Shown in pieces: positions 34,327 to 44,293 of a DNA stretch of 64,000 nucleotides (its first letter is position 1; every line of letters begins with the position of its first letter). Origin of the DNA: Marivita sp. (GTDB taxonomy: Bacteria > Pseudomonadota > Alphaproteobacteria > Rhodobacterales > Rhodobacteraceae); assembly GCF_020055675.1 (NCBI RefSeq), contig NZ_JAIPUS010000010.1, positions 1-64,000 on the forward strand, in the 5' to 3' direction. The notes below the pieces were generated by a model, which was not told where the DNA came from, searched no databases, and saw only the letters and a program-made list of their open reading frames with translations. The translations under genes were made by a program, and so were the position numbers.

Positions 34327-35289
34327 TTATTTTGTAGCGATTGTCAGGTCTTCCACAATATTTTTCAACATCAAGAAATCGCCCACCGCGTCACAGCCGG
34401 GCACGTCGATGGTCAGCTCCTTGGAGACAAGGTCGCGTTCACCGCGAATCTCCAGGGTTTGTGCCTCAACGACGCGGTCGCAATTCGACGACAGGATCTC
34501 GGTTTCGACCGTCAGGGCGACGGTGCCATCGGCATCGATCATCCCGGTCGGAAAGGTATAGACCTCGGCCAGCAAGGGATCGGGCGCATCGGCTGACCCC
34601 AGCTTGGTCAGAAAGCCACCGGTGCCGCTGGCCGCGCGGGCCGGCAGCGCGCCCGACCCCTGCCAGATATGGCCGTCGGAAAAGTATTCCGCGTCAAACT
34701 CGCGCGCATGAAGCTGGAGCCCGGCGGCGCCGCGCCATTGCAGCACAACCCGGTCATAGAAGGGCACGGATGTCACCTCCGTGTGCGCAACGGCCCCGCC
34801 GCCATCCATGAACGACGCGATCACCAGCGCGGTCTCGTCCAGCGCGGGCACATCGACCTGCACAGTGCCATCCGGCTGCATCAGTTCGGTGAACATCAGC
34901 CCGCTGTGATGCAGCGTCACGCGTTCGCTGCCGTGGCAGGGGGCTTCGATCCTGACCGTCATCATTGCGCCGGCGGCCGGGGTCGCCGTCATGTCCACAT
35001 CGCAGGCAAAGCCGGTGTCATCCGGCGCTCTGGGCGGCGAGAATTCGGGTTCTTGGACAGGGGCGGTTTCGGTGGAAACCACGGCGGCCGGAAGCTCTGC
35101 CGGCCCGGGCCGGTCCTCGGGGAGGATGCCGCGCGGTATCGAGGACACCTCCTGTACGTCCGACACTTCCAAAGGAGCTTGCGCTTTTGCCGGGCCGCCC
35201 GGTGTCGGCAGGTATTGCATGGCCCCGCCGATACCCAATGCTGTGGCAATCGTTCCAATGGCGACAAGCCGGGATTTTTTTCGGTCCAT
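34327..35289 (-). CDS. Exported protein of unknown function
   Basis: A 320-residue protein with a basic N-terminus and one hydrophobic segment (about 7-25), then a Pro/Glu-rich linker (about 30-90). The folded part contains three to four Cys and patterns such as MTVRIEAPCHGSERVTLHHSGLMF. The family is not recognised. ATG 35289 has AGGAG 6 nt upstream, which decides the start. It is 21 nt ahead of the PstS-like/OmpA fusion gene on the same strand, so the two are probably one unit and may work together in the periplasm. It lies between that gene and secA. Confidence 0.75.
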   Translation of the reverse strand: MDRKKSRLVAIGTIATALGIGGAMQYLPTPGGPAKAQAPLEVSDVQEVSSIPRGILPEDRPGPAELPAAVVSTETAPVQEPEFSPPRAPDDTGFACDVDMTATPAAGAMMTVRIEAPCHGSERVTLHHSGLMFTELMQPDGTVQVDVPALDETALVIASFMDGGGAVAHTEVTSVPFYDRVVLQWRGAAGLQLHAREFDAEYFSDGHIWQGSGALPARAASGTGGFLTKLGSADAPDPLLAEVYTFPTGMIDADGTVALTVETEILSSNCDRVVEAQTLEIRGERDLVSKELTIDVPGCDAVGDFLMLKNIVEDLTIATK

Positions 35290-35403
35290 GACAGACTCCT
35301 GGTGCAGACACTGCATCCATTTGTCTGGCGGAGGATTCGGGTATGCCTAGGGCAGCGGTTGGGTCACTTTGCGACGCCATTGTGGCAAAGGCGCCACAAG
35401 ATG

Positions 35404-38115
35404 CTAGGTCAGCCGCCCATGACAATGCTTGAATTTCTTGCCCGACCCACAGGGGCAGGGATCGTTCCGGCCCGGATTGCCCCATGTTGTCTGATCGTTC
35501 TCGTCGAACCCGTCAGCCGCTTTCTCGGGGTGCCCCGGCGCCGGACCCTGTTCCGGTGTCGCGGCTTCGGCGGCTTGGGACAAGGAGGCCCGTTGGGCGG
35601 CAAGCTGCTGCATCATGGCCTTCTGCTCTTGCTCGGTCATCGGACGCACCTGGCCCAACTGCTTGCTCACGTCCTCGCGCAGGCTGTCGAGCATCGATTC
35701 GAAAAGCTGGAACGCCTCGGACTTGTATTCGTTCAGAGGATCGCGCTGCGCATAGCCCCGAAAGCCCACGACGGACCGCAGATGTTCCAGCGTCAGAAGA
35801 TGATCGCGCCACTTGCTGTCGATGGTCTGGAGCAGAACCTGCTTTTCGATCTGGCGCATGGTGTCCGACCCGAACGCCTCGGTCTTTTCGGTCATCATGG
35901 TGTCTGATGCGTCTTCGAGCCGTTCCCGGATCACGTCGGCATCGACGCCCTCTTCGTCTCCCCAGGCGACGACGGGGGCATCAACCCCGGCAAGCTCCTT
36001 GACCTGCTCTTGCAGACCTTGGGTGTCCCATTGGTCGGCATAGGACTTGGGCGGAATATGCGTGTGCACCAGATCATCGATCACCTGGTGGCGCATGTCC
36101 TGCGTGATCTCTGCCAAGTCCTGCGCTTCCATGATTTCGCGGCGCTGGCTGAAGATCACCTTGCGCTGATCGTTCATCACGTCGTCGAACTTGAGCAGCT
36201 GCTTGCGGATGTCGAAGTTGCGTCCCTCGACCTTGGCCTGCGCGCGCTCCAGTGATTTGTTCACCCACGGGTGCACGATCGCCTCGCCGTCTTTCATGCC
36301 CAGCGTCGACAGCACCTTGTCCAGACGTTCGGACCCGAAGATGCGCATCAGGTCATCGTCCAGCGACAGGAAAAAGGACGACCGCCCCGGATCGCCCTGA
36401 CGGCCCGACCGGCCGCGCAACTGGTTGTCGATGCGGCGGCTTTCGTGCCGTTCGGTGGCCAGAACGAAAAGACCTCCCGCTTCGATCACGGCCTTTTCGT
36501 CGGCCTCGTGTTCCTTTTCGATCCGGGTCCGGATCGCTTCGGGGTCGCCCTCGGGATCGGCCGCGATCGCTTCGATGATCTGGAACTCGACATTGCCGCC
36601 CAGTTTGATGTCGGTGCCGCGCCCGGCCATGTTGGTGGCAATCGTGATCGCACCCAGCTTGCCGGCATCGGCCACGATCTGCGCTTCCTGTTCGTGCTGG
36701 CGCGCGTTCAGAACGTTGTGGGTCAATCCGGCCTGCGTCAGCAGCTGGCTCAGCATCTCGGATTTGTCGATCGACGTGGTGCCCACCAGAACCGGCTGGC
36801 CCTTTTCGTGTGCTTCCTTGATCTCGGCCACGATGGCGTCGAACTTTTCCTGCGCCGTGCGGTAGACCTTGTCGTCCTCGTCGATCCGCGCGATCGGGCG
36901 GTTCGTCGGCACTTCGACCACACCCAGACCGTAAATCTCGGAAAATTCATCCGCTTCCGTCACGGCGGTGCCGGTCATGCCCGAGAGCTTTTCGTAAAGC
37001 CGGAAATAATTCTGGAAGGTCACGCTTGCCAGCGTCACGTTCTCGGGCTGGATGTCACAGCCTTCCTTGGCCTCGATCGCCTGGTGCAGACCTTCGGACA
37101 GGCGGCGCCCGGACATCATGCGTCCGGTGAATTCGTCGATCAGAACAACTTCGCCATCGCGGACGATGTAATCCTTGTCCTTCTGGTAGAGCTTGTGCGC
37201 CCGCAGGCCTTGGTTCACGTGGTGAACGATGGTCGTGCTTTCGGGGTCGTAAAGCGATTGCCCCTCCGGCAGTTGCCCATGCTCGACCAGCGTCTGTTCG
37301 AGGAACTCGTTGCCCTCGTCGGTGAAGGTCACGTTGCGGGTCTTTTCGTCGATGGTGAAATGCTCGTCCGTCAGCAACGGAATGATCTTGTCGATCGCGA
37401 CATACAGATCGCTGCGGTCCTGTGCCGGGCCCGAGATGATCAGCGGCGTGCGGGCCTCGTCGATCAGGATCGAATCGACCTCGTCGACAATGGCAAAGAA
37501 ATGATCGCGCTGGTTCATCTGGTTCAGCTCGGATTTCATGTTGTCGCGCAGGTAATCAAAACCCAGCTCGTTGTTCGTGGCATAGGTTATATCGCTGGCA
37601 TAGGCTGCCTGCTTCTCATCTTCCGGCTGGCGCGGATAGACCACCCCGGTGGTCAGCCCGAGGGCCCCATAGACCTTGCTCATCCATTCGCTGTCGCGTT
37701 TGGCTAGGTAATCGTTCACCGTCACGATATGCACGCCGCGTCCGGTCAGGGCGTTCAGATAGGCCGGGAAAGTCGCGACCAGCGTCTTGCCCTCGCCGGT
37801 CTTCATTTCAGAGATATTGCCCTGGTGCAGGAAAATTCCGCCCATGAGCTGCACGTCAAAGGCCCGCAGACCCAGCGCGCGCTTGGCGGCTTCGCGGCAA
37901 TTGGCAAAGGCTTCGGGCAACAGCGAATCGAGCGCTTCGCCATTGGCGTGGCGCGCTTTCAATTCGGCTGTTTTCTCGATCAGCTTCGCATCGTCAAGCT
38001 TTTCGAAGTCTGCCTCAAGCGCATTGATCTTGTCGATCAGCGGGCGCGTCGCCTTGACTTTGCGGTCGTTCGGCGTTCCGAACACGGATCGTGCGACTTT
38101 ACCAAATCCCAGCAT
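35404..38115 (-). CDS. secA: Preprotein translocase ATPase SecA
   Basis: A 903-residue motor that pushes preproteins through SecYEG. Seen: Walker [15 protein letters not shown] near residue 105, [20 protein letters not shown] near 210, [13 protein letters not shown] and [15 protein letters not shown] helicase-type motifs near 495 and 570, and the C-terminal zinc site [14 protein letters not shown] that binds SecB and lipids. Length and order are standard. Divergent from the ppiC-argJ-mutT operon across a 173 bp gap. Confidence 0.98.
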   Translation of the reverse strand: MLGFGKVARSVFGTPNDRKVKATRPLIDKINALEADFEKLDDAKLIEKTAELKARHANGEALDSLLPEAFANCREAAKRALGLRAFDVQLMGGIFLHQGNISEMKTGEGKTLVATFPAYLNALTGRGVHIVTVNDYLAKRDSEWMSKVYGALGLTTGVVYPRQPEDEKQAAYASDITYATNNELGFDYLRDNMKSELNQMNQRDHFFAIVDEVDSILIDEARTPLIISGPAQDRSDLYVAIDKIIPLLTDEHFTIDEKTRNVTFTDEGNEFLEQTLVEHGQLPEGQSLYDPESTTIVHHVNQGLRAHKLYQKDKDYIVRDGEVVLIDEFTGRMMSGRRLSEGLHQAIEAKEGCDIQPENVTLASVTFQNYFRLYEKLSGMTGTAVTEADEFSEIYGLGVVEVPTNRPIARIDEDDKVYRTAQEKFDAIVAEIKEAHEKGQPVLVGTTSIDKSEMLSQLLTQAGLTHNVLNARQHEQEAQIVADAGKLGAITIATNMAGRGTDIKLGGNVEFQIIEAIAADPEGDPEAIRTRIEKEHEADEKAVIEAGGLFVLATERHESRRIDNQLRGRSGRQGDPGRSSFFLSLDDDLMRIFGSERLDKVLSTLGMKDGEAIVHPWVNKSLERAQAKVEGRNFDIRKQLLKFDDVMNDQRKVIFSQRREIMEAQDLAEITQDMRHQVIDDLVHTHIPPKSYADQWDTQGLQEQVKELAGVDAPVVAWGDEEGVDADVIRERLEDASDTMMTEKTEAFGSDTMRQIEKQVLLQTIDSKWRDHLLTLEHLRSVVGFRGYAQRDPLNEYKSEAFQLFESMLDSLREDVSKQLGQVRPMTEQEQKAMMQQLAAQRASLSQAAEAATPEQGPAPGHPEKAADGFDENDQTTWGNPGRNDPCPCGSGKKFKHCHGRLT

Positions 38116-38288
38116 GTCTCTCTTTCAGCTTTGACGTCTTCGTGTGCGGCATCTGCTTGCCCGCCTCGCACACAGCCCATATGTCACAGGAGAACGCTGG
38201 CCTTGCAGAGCCTTGTCGCGATGTAAGGTCAGGGAAATACACTGTCAATGTTGCCGCGTCTGCGGGCGGGGCTCTGAAAGGACCAAAC

Positions 38289-39140
38289 ATGACGAATCTC
38301 CGCACGAAACTGTCCGCAGGCGCCGTTGCCCTGATGCTGGCGCTCCCGGTTCAGGCGCAAGAGTCCCTGACTGCCGATTCCGTGGTGGCGACGGTCAACG
38401 GCACGGATGTCACGCTGGGTCACATGCTCATGGTGCGCGGGTCCTTGCCGCAGCAATACCAAGAGCTGCCGGACGAAGTGCTCTGGGACGGCATCCTTGA
38501 CCAGATCGTGCAGCAGACAGTCCTCAGCCAGCAGGACACCGACGAAGAAAATCGCCGGATCCAGTTGGCGCTTGAAAACGAACGCCGCGCACTGCTCGCG
38601 GCACAGGTGATCAAAGGGCTTGTGGCGGAGGGCGTCACCGATGAAGCGATCCGGCAAGCCTATGAAGACCAATACGCCGAAAGTGATTCGGGCGTGGAAT
38701 TCAACGCATCGCATATCCTCGTCGAGACCGAGCAAGAGGCCGCCACCGTCGTCGAGCAATTGAACGATGGTGCCGATTTTGCCGAAGTGGCGAGCGCGAA
38801 ATCCACAGGTCCCTCGGGTCCCAACGGGGGTGAGCTGGGGTGGTTCGGCGCCGGCATGATGGTCCCCGAATTCGAGGCCGCGGTTCAGGACATGGAAGTC
38901 GGCGAAATTTCCGAACCGGTGCAGACCCAGTTCGGCTGGCACGTCATCATGCTCAACGAAACGCGCGACAAGGCGGCCCCGGCCCTCGAAGAGGTGCGCG
39001 AAGAGATCGAAACCAAGCTCAGCCAGGAGCTTGTCGCCAGCAAGATCCAAGAGCTGACCAGCAACGCCGATGTGACCCGCACTGCCAAGGAAGAGGTGGA
39101 TACCTCCGTTCTCAGCAATCTCGAATTGCTGGAGGAATAA
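38289..39140 (+). CDS. Periplasmic parvulin-type peptidyl-prolyl isomerase
   Basis: A 283-residue secreted PpiC/PrsA/SurA-like foldase. The signal peptide (about 1-22) ends near PVQAQE. A helical SurA-N-like region covers 30-130. The rotamase domain (about 135-235) has FNASHILVETEQEAATVVEQL, GPSGPNGGELGWFGAGMMVPEF and TQFGWHVIMLNE, the parvulin signature. ATG 38289 has AAAGGA 5 nt upstream. Likely helps outer-membrane proteins fold after Sec export. argJ starts 2 nt after its stop region and uses a site inside it. Confidence 0.92.
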   Translation: MTNLRTKLSAGAVALMLALPVQAQESLTADSVVATVNGTDVTLGHMLMVRGSLPQQYQELPDEVLWDGILDQIVQQTVLSQQDTDEENRRIQLALENERRALLAAQVIKGLVAEGVTDEAIRQAYEDQYAESDSGVEFNASHILVETEQEAATVVEQLNDGADFAEVASAKSTGPSGPNGGELGWFGAGMMVPEFEAAVQDMEVGEISEPVQTQFGWHVIMLNETRDKAAPALEEVREEIETKLSQELVASKIQELTSNADVTRTAKEEVDTSVLSNLELLEE

Positions 39141-39142
39141 GC

Positions 39143-40372
39143 TTGGCCAAGATCACGTCTGTGTCGCCGCTGGCTCCGGCCCGATTTCCGGATCTTCCCG
39201 CGATCGGCGGCGCGCGCTTTGCGACGACGGCTGCGGGTGTCAAATATGTTGGGCGCTCCGACGTGATGCTTGCCCTTCTGGACCCCGGTTCGGTGATCGC
39301 CGGGGTCTTCACCAAATCCGCCACGCGGTCGGCCAATGTTCTGGATTGCCAGGAAAAAATTCGCCTCTCCGACGAAAACGGCGCGGCAATCCTTGTCAAC
39401 TCCGGCAACTCCAACGCCTTCACCGGCAGGGCCGGGGATGATTCCGTCCGCGCCATATGCGCCGCAGTGGCAGAGGTCTCGGGCCTGCCGGCCACGCGCG
39501 TGTTTACCGGTGCCACCGGCGTGATCGGCGAACGCCTGCCGCATGACCGCATCACTGCTGCGGTGCGGGGCCTCCATGACAATCTGGACGAAACCGGTTT
39601 GCCCGACGCCGCCCGCGCGATCATGACAACCGACACTTTCGCCAAGGCGGCGACAACCACCGTCCATCTGCCCGGTGGGCCGGTCCGGATCGCTGGCATC
39701 GCCAAGGGCTCCGGTATGATCGCCCCGGATATGGCAACGATGCTGGTCTACATCTTCACGGATGCCCGCATCGCGCAAGACGACTTGCAGAAACTCGTCT
39801 CCGCGCTCAATGAAATGACGTTCAATTGCATTACCGTCGATAGCGACACGTCCACCTCTGACACGCTTCTGGTGGCCGCCACGGGCGCGTCGGATGTCCC
39901 GGTGCCTGCGGAGGGCACAGCCTTCCGGGACGGGCTGCACAGCGTCATGCTCGACCTTGCGCAGCAGGTCGTGCGCGATGGCGAAGGTGCGACGAAATTC
40001 GTTGAAATCACCGTCACCGGCGCGCTCAGCCCCTCCGACGCCAAGACCCACGCCTTGGCCATCGCCAACTCCCCGCTGGTCAAGACGGCGATCGCGGGCG
40101 AGGACCCCAACTGGGGCCGTATAGTGATGGCGATTGGCAAATCCGGCGCAGCTGCCGATCGCGACGCGCTCAGCATCTCCTTTGGCGATGTGAAGGTGGC
40201 GAGCAATGGGTGGGTCGACCCCGATTACCAGGAAGAACAGGGGGCGGCGTTGATGAAAGAGCAGGATATCACCATCACCATCGACCTTGGCATGGGCTCT
40301 GGCGCCGCCACCGTCTGGACCTGCGATCTGACCCACGGCTACATTTCGATCAACGCCGATTACCGGTCCTGA
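39143..40372 (+). CDS. argJ: Bifunctional ornithine acetyltransferase / N-acetylglutamate synthase
   Basis: A 409-residue arginine-pathway enzyme that moves the acetyl group from N-acetylornithine to glutamate. It cleaves itself into two chains at the Ala-Thr bond in KGSGMIAPDMATML (about residues 190-203), which is present. Also seen: NSGNSNAFTGRAG near the oxyanion site and EDPNWGRIVMA near 330. The start is a TTG at 39143, with GGAGG (39131-39135) 7 nt upstream; no ATG fits the N-terminus. The site lies in the end of the foldase gene, so the two are coupled. Confidence 0.96.
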   Translation: MAKITSVSPLAPARFPDLPAIGGARFATTAAGVKYVGRSDVMLALLDPGSVIAGVFTKSATRSANVLDCQEKIRLSDENGAAILVNSGNSNAFTGRAGDDSVRAICAAVAEVSGLPATRVFTGATGVIGERLPHDRITAAVRGLHDNLDETGLPDAARAIMTTDTFAKAATTTVHLPGGPVRIAGIAKGSGMIAPDMATMLVYIFTDARIAQDDLQKLVSALNEMTFNCITVDSDTSTSDTLLVAATGASDVPVPAEGTAFRDGLHSVMLDLAQQVVRDGEGATKFVEITVTGALSPSDAKTHALAIANSPLVKTAIAGEDPNWGRIVMAIGKSGAAADRDALSISFGDVKVASNGWVDPDYQEEQGAALMKEQDITITIDLGMGSGAATVWTCDLTHGYISINADYRS

Positions 40373-40376
40373 GCGC

Positions 40377-40775
40377 ATGAAGATCGTTCTTGTCTCTGCT
40401 GTCGCGCTGATCGACCCGGATGGCCGCATCCTTCTGGCGCAACGCCCCGAAGGCAAATCCATGGCCGGTCTTTGGGAATTTCCGGGCGGCAAGGTAGAGC
40501 CGGGCGAGACCCCGGAGCACGCCCTGATTCGGGAATTGCACGAAGAGCTTGGCATCGACACATGGCAAAGCTGCCTTGCACCGCTGACCTTTGCGTCGCA
40601 TGGCTATGCTGATTTTCACCTGCTGATGCCGCTTTTTGCCTGCCGCAAATGGAATGGCGTCCCCGAATCGCGGGAAGGACAGGCGCTCAAATGGGTGCGC
40701 GCAAACCGCCTTCGCGAGTATCCGATGCCGCCCGCCGACATCCCGCTCATCCCGATCTTGCGCGATTGGCTTTAG
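40377..40775 (+). CDS. mutT: MutT-type Nudix hydrolase (8-oxo-dGTP diphosphatase)
   Basis: A 132-residue Nudix protein with a complete box GGKVEPGETPEHALIRELHEELGI-like pattern (about residues 37-60: G, E-x7-REL-x-EE-x-G all present). It likely removes oxidised dGTP from the nucleotide pool. It starts 4 nt after argJ and is the last gene of ppiC-argJ-mutT. In some alphaproteobacteria the same place holds a MutT annotated as CTP pyrophosphohydrolase, so the substrate is not certain. Confidence 0.93.
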   Translation: MKIVLVSAVALIDPDGRILLAQRPEGKSMAGLWEFPGGKVEPGETPEHALIRELHEELGIDTWQSCLAPLTFASHGYADFHLLMPLFACRKWNGVPESREGQALKWVRANRLREYPMPPADIPLIPILRDWL

Positions 40776-40910
40776 GGGGGGCAGACCCGTGGGCCCGAAT
40801 GCCCGGTCGCGGCAGACGCATGTAAAAGTTGTGTCAGGCGAATTTTCGCACTGGCAAAGATCTTCGCAAAATTCTACAAAAGACCAGTCAAGCCTTGGGG
40901 GAGATTTGGC

Positions 40911-41045
40911 GTGCTGAAAACAATACTCATCGGAAGCTATATATCGGTGCAGGGCGTCCTTGAACGGACCTTGCCGGATGGGCGCATCTGCGTTCGCGTG
41001 GGAAACCGCGTTTTTACAGGCGCGCCTGTCGCAACGTCTGCTTGA
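40911..41045 (+). CDS. Small 44-residue protein of unknown function
   Basis: GTG 40911 has GGGGGAG 7 nt upstream, an excellent ribosome site. The product has an N-terminal hydrophobic-polar segment LKTILIGSYISVQG, followed by LPDGRICVRVGNRVFTGAPV, which reads as two or three beta-strands. Similar 40-50 residue proteins (starting like FKTILIGSCVSVQG) are common in Rhodobacteraceae genomes, from memory. It is followed closely by a strong terminator and preceded by a 135 bp gap, so it looks like a single-gene transcript. The function is unknown. Confidence 0.72.
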   Translation: MLKTILIGSYISVQGVLERTLPDGRICVRVGNRVFTGAPVATSA

Positions 41046-41068
41046 GGCTCCTGAAACACCTGAAAGAA

Positions 41069-41100
41069 AAAGGGCAGCGAAATCGCTGCCCTTTCTTTTA
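41069..41100. terminator. Bidirectional intrinsic terminator between the small gene and infB
   Basis: An 11 bp perfect stem AAAGGGCAGCG/CGCTGCCCTTT (41069-41079 with 41084-41094) and a 4 nt loop. It is followed by cttttat on the plus strand, and by a T-rich run on the minus strand. It lies between two converging genes and can serve both. Confidence 0.9.
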
Positions 41101-41127
41101 TAATGGCTTTTGTGATGGTCGCGCCCC

Positions 41128-43617
41128 TTACTCCAGGACGCGTTCGACTTCCTGACGCTCGAAAATCTCGATCACATCGCCCTGGCGAATGTCTTCGTAA
41201 TTTTCAAAGGCCATACCGCATTCCTGACCGGACTGAACCTCGGCAACTTCGTCCTTGAAGCGCTTGAGCGTCTTGAGCGTGCCTTCGTGAACCACGACGT
41301 TGTCGCGCAACAGGCGCACACCGGCGCTGCGGCGGGCAATGCCTTCAGTAACAAGACAGCCTGCAACCTTGCCCACATTCGACACCTTGAAGACTTCGCG
41401 AATCTCCGCATACCCGATGAAGGTTTCCTTGATCTCGGCGCTCAACAGGCCCGATGCCGCGGCTTTTACGTCGTCCACAAGGTCATAGATCACGCTGTAA
41501 TAGCGAATCTCCACACCCTTCTGGTTCGCCGTGTTCCGCGCCGACGCATTGGCCCGCACGTTGAAGCCCATGACCGGCGCATTCGAAGCCTCGGCCAGCC
41601 CGATATCGGTCTCGGTGATCGCACCGACGCCGGAGTGAAGCACACGCACGCGCACCTCGTCGTTGCCGATCTTCTCCATCGCCTGAACGATGGCCTCGGC
41701 AGAGCCCTGCACATCCGCTTTGACAAGGATCGGAAGCTCGGACACGTCCTCGGCTTCCTTGGCCTTCTGCATAAGCTGTTCGAGGGTCGTTGCCGCACCC
41801 GCTGCCGCGCGCTTTTCCTTGGCGACATTGGCGCGGTATTCCGCGATCTCGCGCGCCTGCGCTTCGGTTTCGGTCACGTTGAGAACGTCACCCGCCTCGG
41901 GCGTGCCATTCAGGCCCAACACCTCGACCGGCACTGACGGCCCGGCTTCCTTGACCCGCTCGCCCTTGTCGTTGATGAGCGCGCGAACCTTGCCGTATTG
42001 TTCGCCGACCACAAAGATGTCGCCCTGGCGCAACGTGCCGTTCTGCACAAGAACGGTCGCGACGGGACCACGGCCGACGTCAAGTTGTGCCTCGATCACC
42101 GCACCCTGGGCAGCCCGGTTCGGGTTTGCCTTGAGTTCGAGGATTTCGGCCTGAAGCGCGATCGCTTCCAGCAGTTCCGGAAGACCCTTGCCGCTGACCG
42201 CCGACACTTCGACGTCCTGCACATCGCCCGACATCTCTTCCACAACCACTTCATGTTGCAGAAGATCCGTGCGGACCTTCGTCGGGTTCGCTTCGGGCTT
42301 GTCGATCTTGTTGATCGCCACGATCATCGGCACCTGCGCCGCTTTCGCGTGGTTCAGGGCCTCGATGGTCTGTGGCATCACCGCGTCATCGGCAGCAACC
42401 ACAAGCACGACGATGTCCGTCACTTGTGCGCCACGGGACCGCATGGATGTAAAGGCCGCGTGCCCCGGTGTGTCGAGAAAGGACAGAATCGTGCCATCCT
42501 TCGCCTTGACCTGGTAGGCGCCGATATGCTGCGTGATCCCGCCCGCCTCGCCAGAGGTGACGTTGGCTTCCCGGATCGCGTCGAGCAACGACGTCTTGCC
42601 GTGGTCGACGTGGCCCATGATCGTGATGACCGGCGGGCGGGGTTGCAGATCTTCCTCCGCGTCCTCGATTTCCTTGATCACATCCTCCACGTCCGCGTCC
42701 GAAACACGGGTCACGGTGTGGCCGAACTCCTCGATGATCAGCTCGGCTGTATCGGCGTCGATACTCTGATTCTGGGTCGCCATGATGCCGCTGTTCATCA
42801 ACGACTTGACGACATCGCCCACACGCTCCGCCATCCGGTTGGCCAGTTCTGCCACCGTGATCGCCTCGGGCAGCTTGACATCGCGCTTGACCTTTTCGCG
42901 CGGTTGGTTTCCGCCAATGGCTTTCTGGCGCGCACGCTCTTGCTTGCGCTTCATCGCGGCCATGGATTTCTGACGTCCGCCTTCACCGCCAAGCGCCTGG
43001 TTGAGCGTCAGCTTGCCCGAGCGGCGACCGCTGTCGTCGTTGCGGCGGCGCCCGCGATCATTGCGATCCTTGTCGGTCTTGCGAGGCGTGGCTTGCGCGG
43101 GCTTCTGCCCACCGCCCCCATCCGAGGGCTGCTGCCGCGCCGCCGGGGCCGCGCTTGGCTCCGGAGCTTGCTTGGCCGCTTCGGCAGCCTCGCGGGCTTT
43201 GCGCTCTTCTTCGGCCTTTTGCTTGGCGCGCTCTTCAGCCTCGCGCTGTTCGCGCTCCTTGGCCTCTTTTTCGGCACGCATCCGCTCGCGCTCTTCGGCG
43301 CGGGCTTTTTCCTCGGCTTCGCGCCGCGCCGCCTCTTCGGACTCGCGCGCCTTGGCCGCCTGCAACGCCTTCAGACGGCGTTCCATCTCCGCATCGGAAA
43401 TCCCCGCGGGTCGCTTGCTTCCCGTGGCGCTCATCGCCGACGTGGCCGCGCTGCCCGCTGCGGATTGGGGCGCGCCGGGCTTTGGTACCACAACGCGCTT
43501 GCGCTTGGTTTCCACCACGACGTTTTTGGTTCGCCCGTGGCTAAAGCTCTGCTTCACGTTCCCGGATCTGGGACCGCCGCGCAAACCCAAAGTCTTTTTG
43601 CCGTCGTTATCGCTCAT
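41128..43617 (-). CDS. infB: Translation initiation factor IF-2
   Basis: An 829-residue GTPase that brings initiator tRNA to the ribosome. The first 230 or so residues are low-complexity, rich in Lys, Glu, Arg and Ala (coiled-coil-like [20 protein letters not shown]). The IF2 N-domain ([21 protein letters not shown]) follows. The G domain near 330 has [22 protein letters not shown] and NKIDKPEA, then domains II to IV. The ATG overlaps the ylxR stop by 4 nt. Last gene of the rimP-nusA-ylxR-infB operon. Confidence 0.97.
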   Translation of the reverse strand: MSDNDGKKTLGLRGGPRSGNVKQSFSHGRTKNVVVETKRKRVVVPKPGAPQSAAGSAATSAMSATGSKRPAGISDAEMERRLKALQAAKARESEEAARREAEEKARAEERERMRAEKEAKEREQREAEERAKQKAEEERKAREAAEAAKQAPEPSAAPAARQQPSDGGGGQKPAQATPRKTDKDRNDRGRRRNDDSGRRSGKLTLNQALGGEGGRQKSMAAMKRKQERARQKAIGGNQPREKVKRDVKLPEAITVAELANRMAERVGDVVKSLMNSGIMATQNQSIDADTAELIIEEFGHTVTRVSDADVEDVIKEIEDAEEDLQPRPPVITIMGHVDHGKTSLLDAIREANVTSGEAGGITQHIGAYQVKAKDGTILSFLDTPGHAAFTSMRSRGAQVTDIVVLVVAADDAVMPQTIEALNHAKAAQVPMIVAINKIDKPEANPTKVRTDLLQHEVVVEEMSGDVQDVEVSAVSGKGLPELLEAIALQAEILELKANPNRAAQGAVIEAQLDVGRGPVATVLVQNGTLRQGDIFVVGEQYGKVRALINDKGERVKEAGPSVPVEVLGLNGTPEAGDVLNVTETEAQAREIAEYRANVAKEKRAAAGAATTLEQLMQKAKEAEDVSELPILVKADVQGSAEAIVQAMEKIGNDEVRVRVLHSGVGAITETDIGLAEASNAPVMGFNVRANASARNTANQKGVEIRYYSVIYDLVDDVKAAASGLLSAEIKETFIGYAEIREVFKVSNVGKVAGCLVTEGIARRSAGVRLLRDNVVVHEGTLKTLKRFKDEVAEVQSGQECGMAFENYEDIRQGDVIEIFERQEVERVLE

Positions 43618-44273
43618 TTAGCTCTTTTTTCCTTCCCAGCAGCCGCTGCCGCTGTCACTGCATCGGACGTTCCGATGCGAAAGCCCTTCAATCTTTGAGC
43701 TTCCTCTACAACACGTTGCGTGAGTCCACCAGCACCAAGCGCGGCGTGTATCACAGTTTGTCGCCCAAAAGCCATTCCAAGCTCGTTTGCCGTAAGCCAA
43801 CCAATGTAATGGCCGTAGTGCGGGGTGCTGAGTTTGGACTTCCCGCGGCTTGATCCGTCTTCGGCCTGCAACAGGACTTCGGCGGTTTCCTTTGACAGGG
43901 TGTCCTTGACTTTCTCGTAGCCGGAAACGGCCTGGCCGGATTTTCTGCTTAAACTTATCAGATCGACGACACGTCGCGCAAGCTGATGCTCGATATCCTG
44001 AACAAGCGTCTCTGGCACCCGGAGTTGCTTTCGGGCTGCGCGGTGAAACATGTTCTTTTTTATCGCCGTTTCAAGGGCAGGGCGCGTCGCCGTCACCCAA
44101 AGCCCCCGACCGGGCAGTTTGCCCGCCAGATCGGGGTAGAGCGTGTCTTCCGGCCCGACGACAAACCGCAACAGCGCGGATTTCGGGCGCACTTCTCCCG
44201 TCGCAATGCATTTGCGCTCTGGTCCGGTCTCCCGATCCTTGTCTTTGCCGCCGCGTGTCACGTTCGGTGTCAC
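43614..44273 (-). CDS. ylxR: YlxR-like RNA-binding protein fused to an L7Ae-like domain
   Basis: A 219-residue protein. The N-terminal YlxR/DUF448 domain has [20 protein letters not shown] and [15 protein letters not shown]. The second half resembles the L7Ae/YlxQ ribosomal fold ([21 protein letters not shown]). The two are separate genes in Bacillus (ylxR, ylxQ) and joined in alphaproteobacteria. It sits between nusA and infB, as usual. It binds RNA; recent work links YlxR to RNase P control in Firmicutes, but that is not shown here. Confidence 0.92.
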   Translation of the reverse strand: MTPNVTRGGKDKDRETGPERKCIATGEVRPKSALLRFVVGPEDTLYPDLAGKLPGRGLWVTATRPALETAIKKNMFHRAARKQLRVPETLVQDIEHQLARRVVDLISLSRKSGQAVSGYEKVKDTLSKETAEVLLQAEDGSSRGKSKLSTPHYGHYIGWLTANELGMAFGRQTVIHAALGAGGLTQRVVEEAQRLKGFRIGTSDAVTAAAAAGKEKRAK

Positions 44274-44293
44274 CCTCCCTGGGTGCGCACAGG

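Noticed and set aside
35380-35399. A 7 bp hairpin TTGTGGC/GCCACAA downstream of secA.
   Set aside because: No T-run follows in the secA direction; too weak to call.
36271-37707. A 478-codon plus-strand frame opposite secA.
   Set aside because: It lies wholly inside the certain secA gene and reads as a low-information mirror of it.
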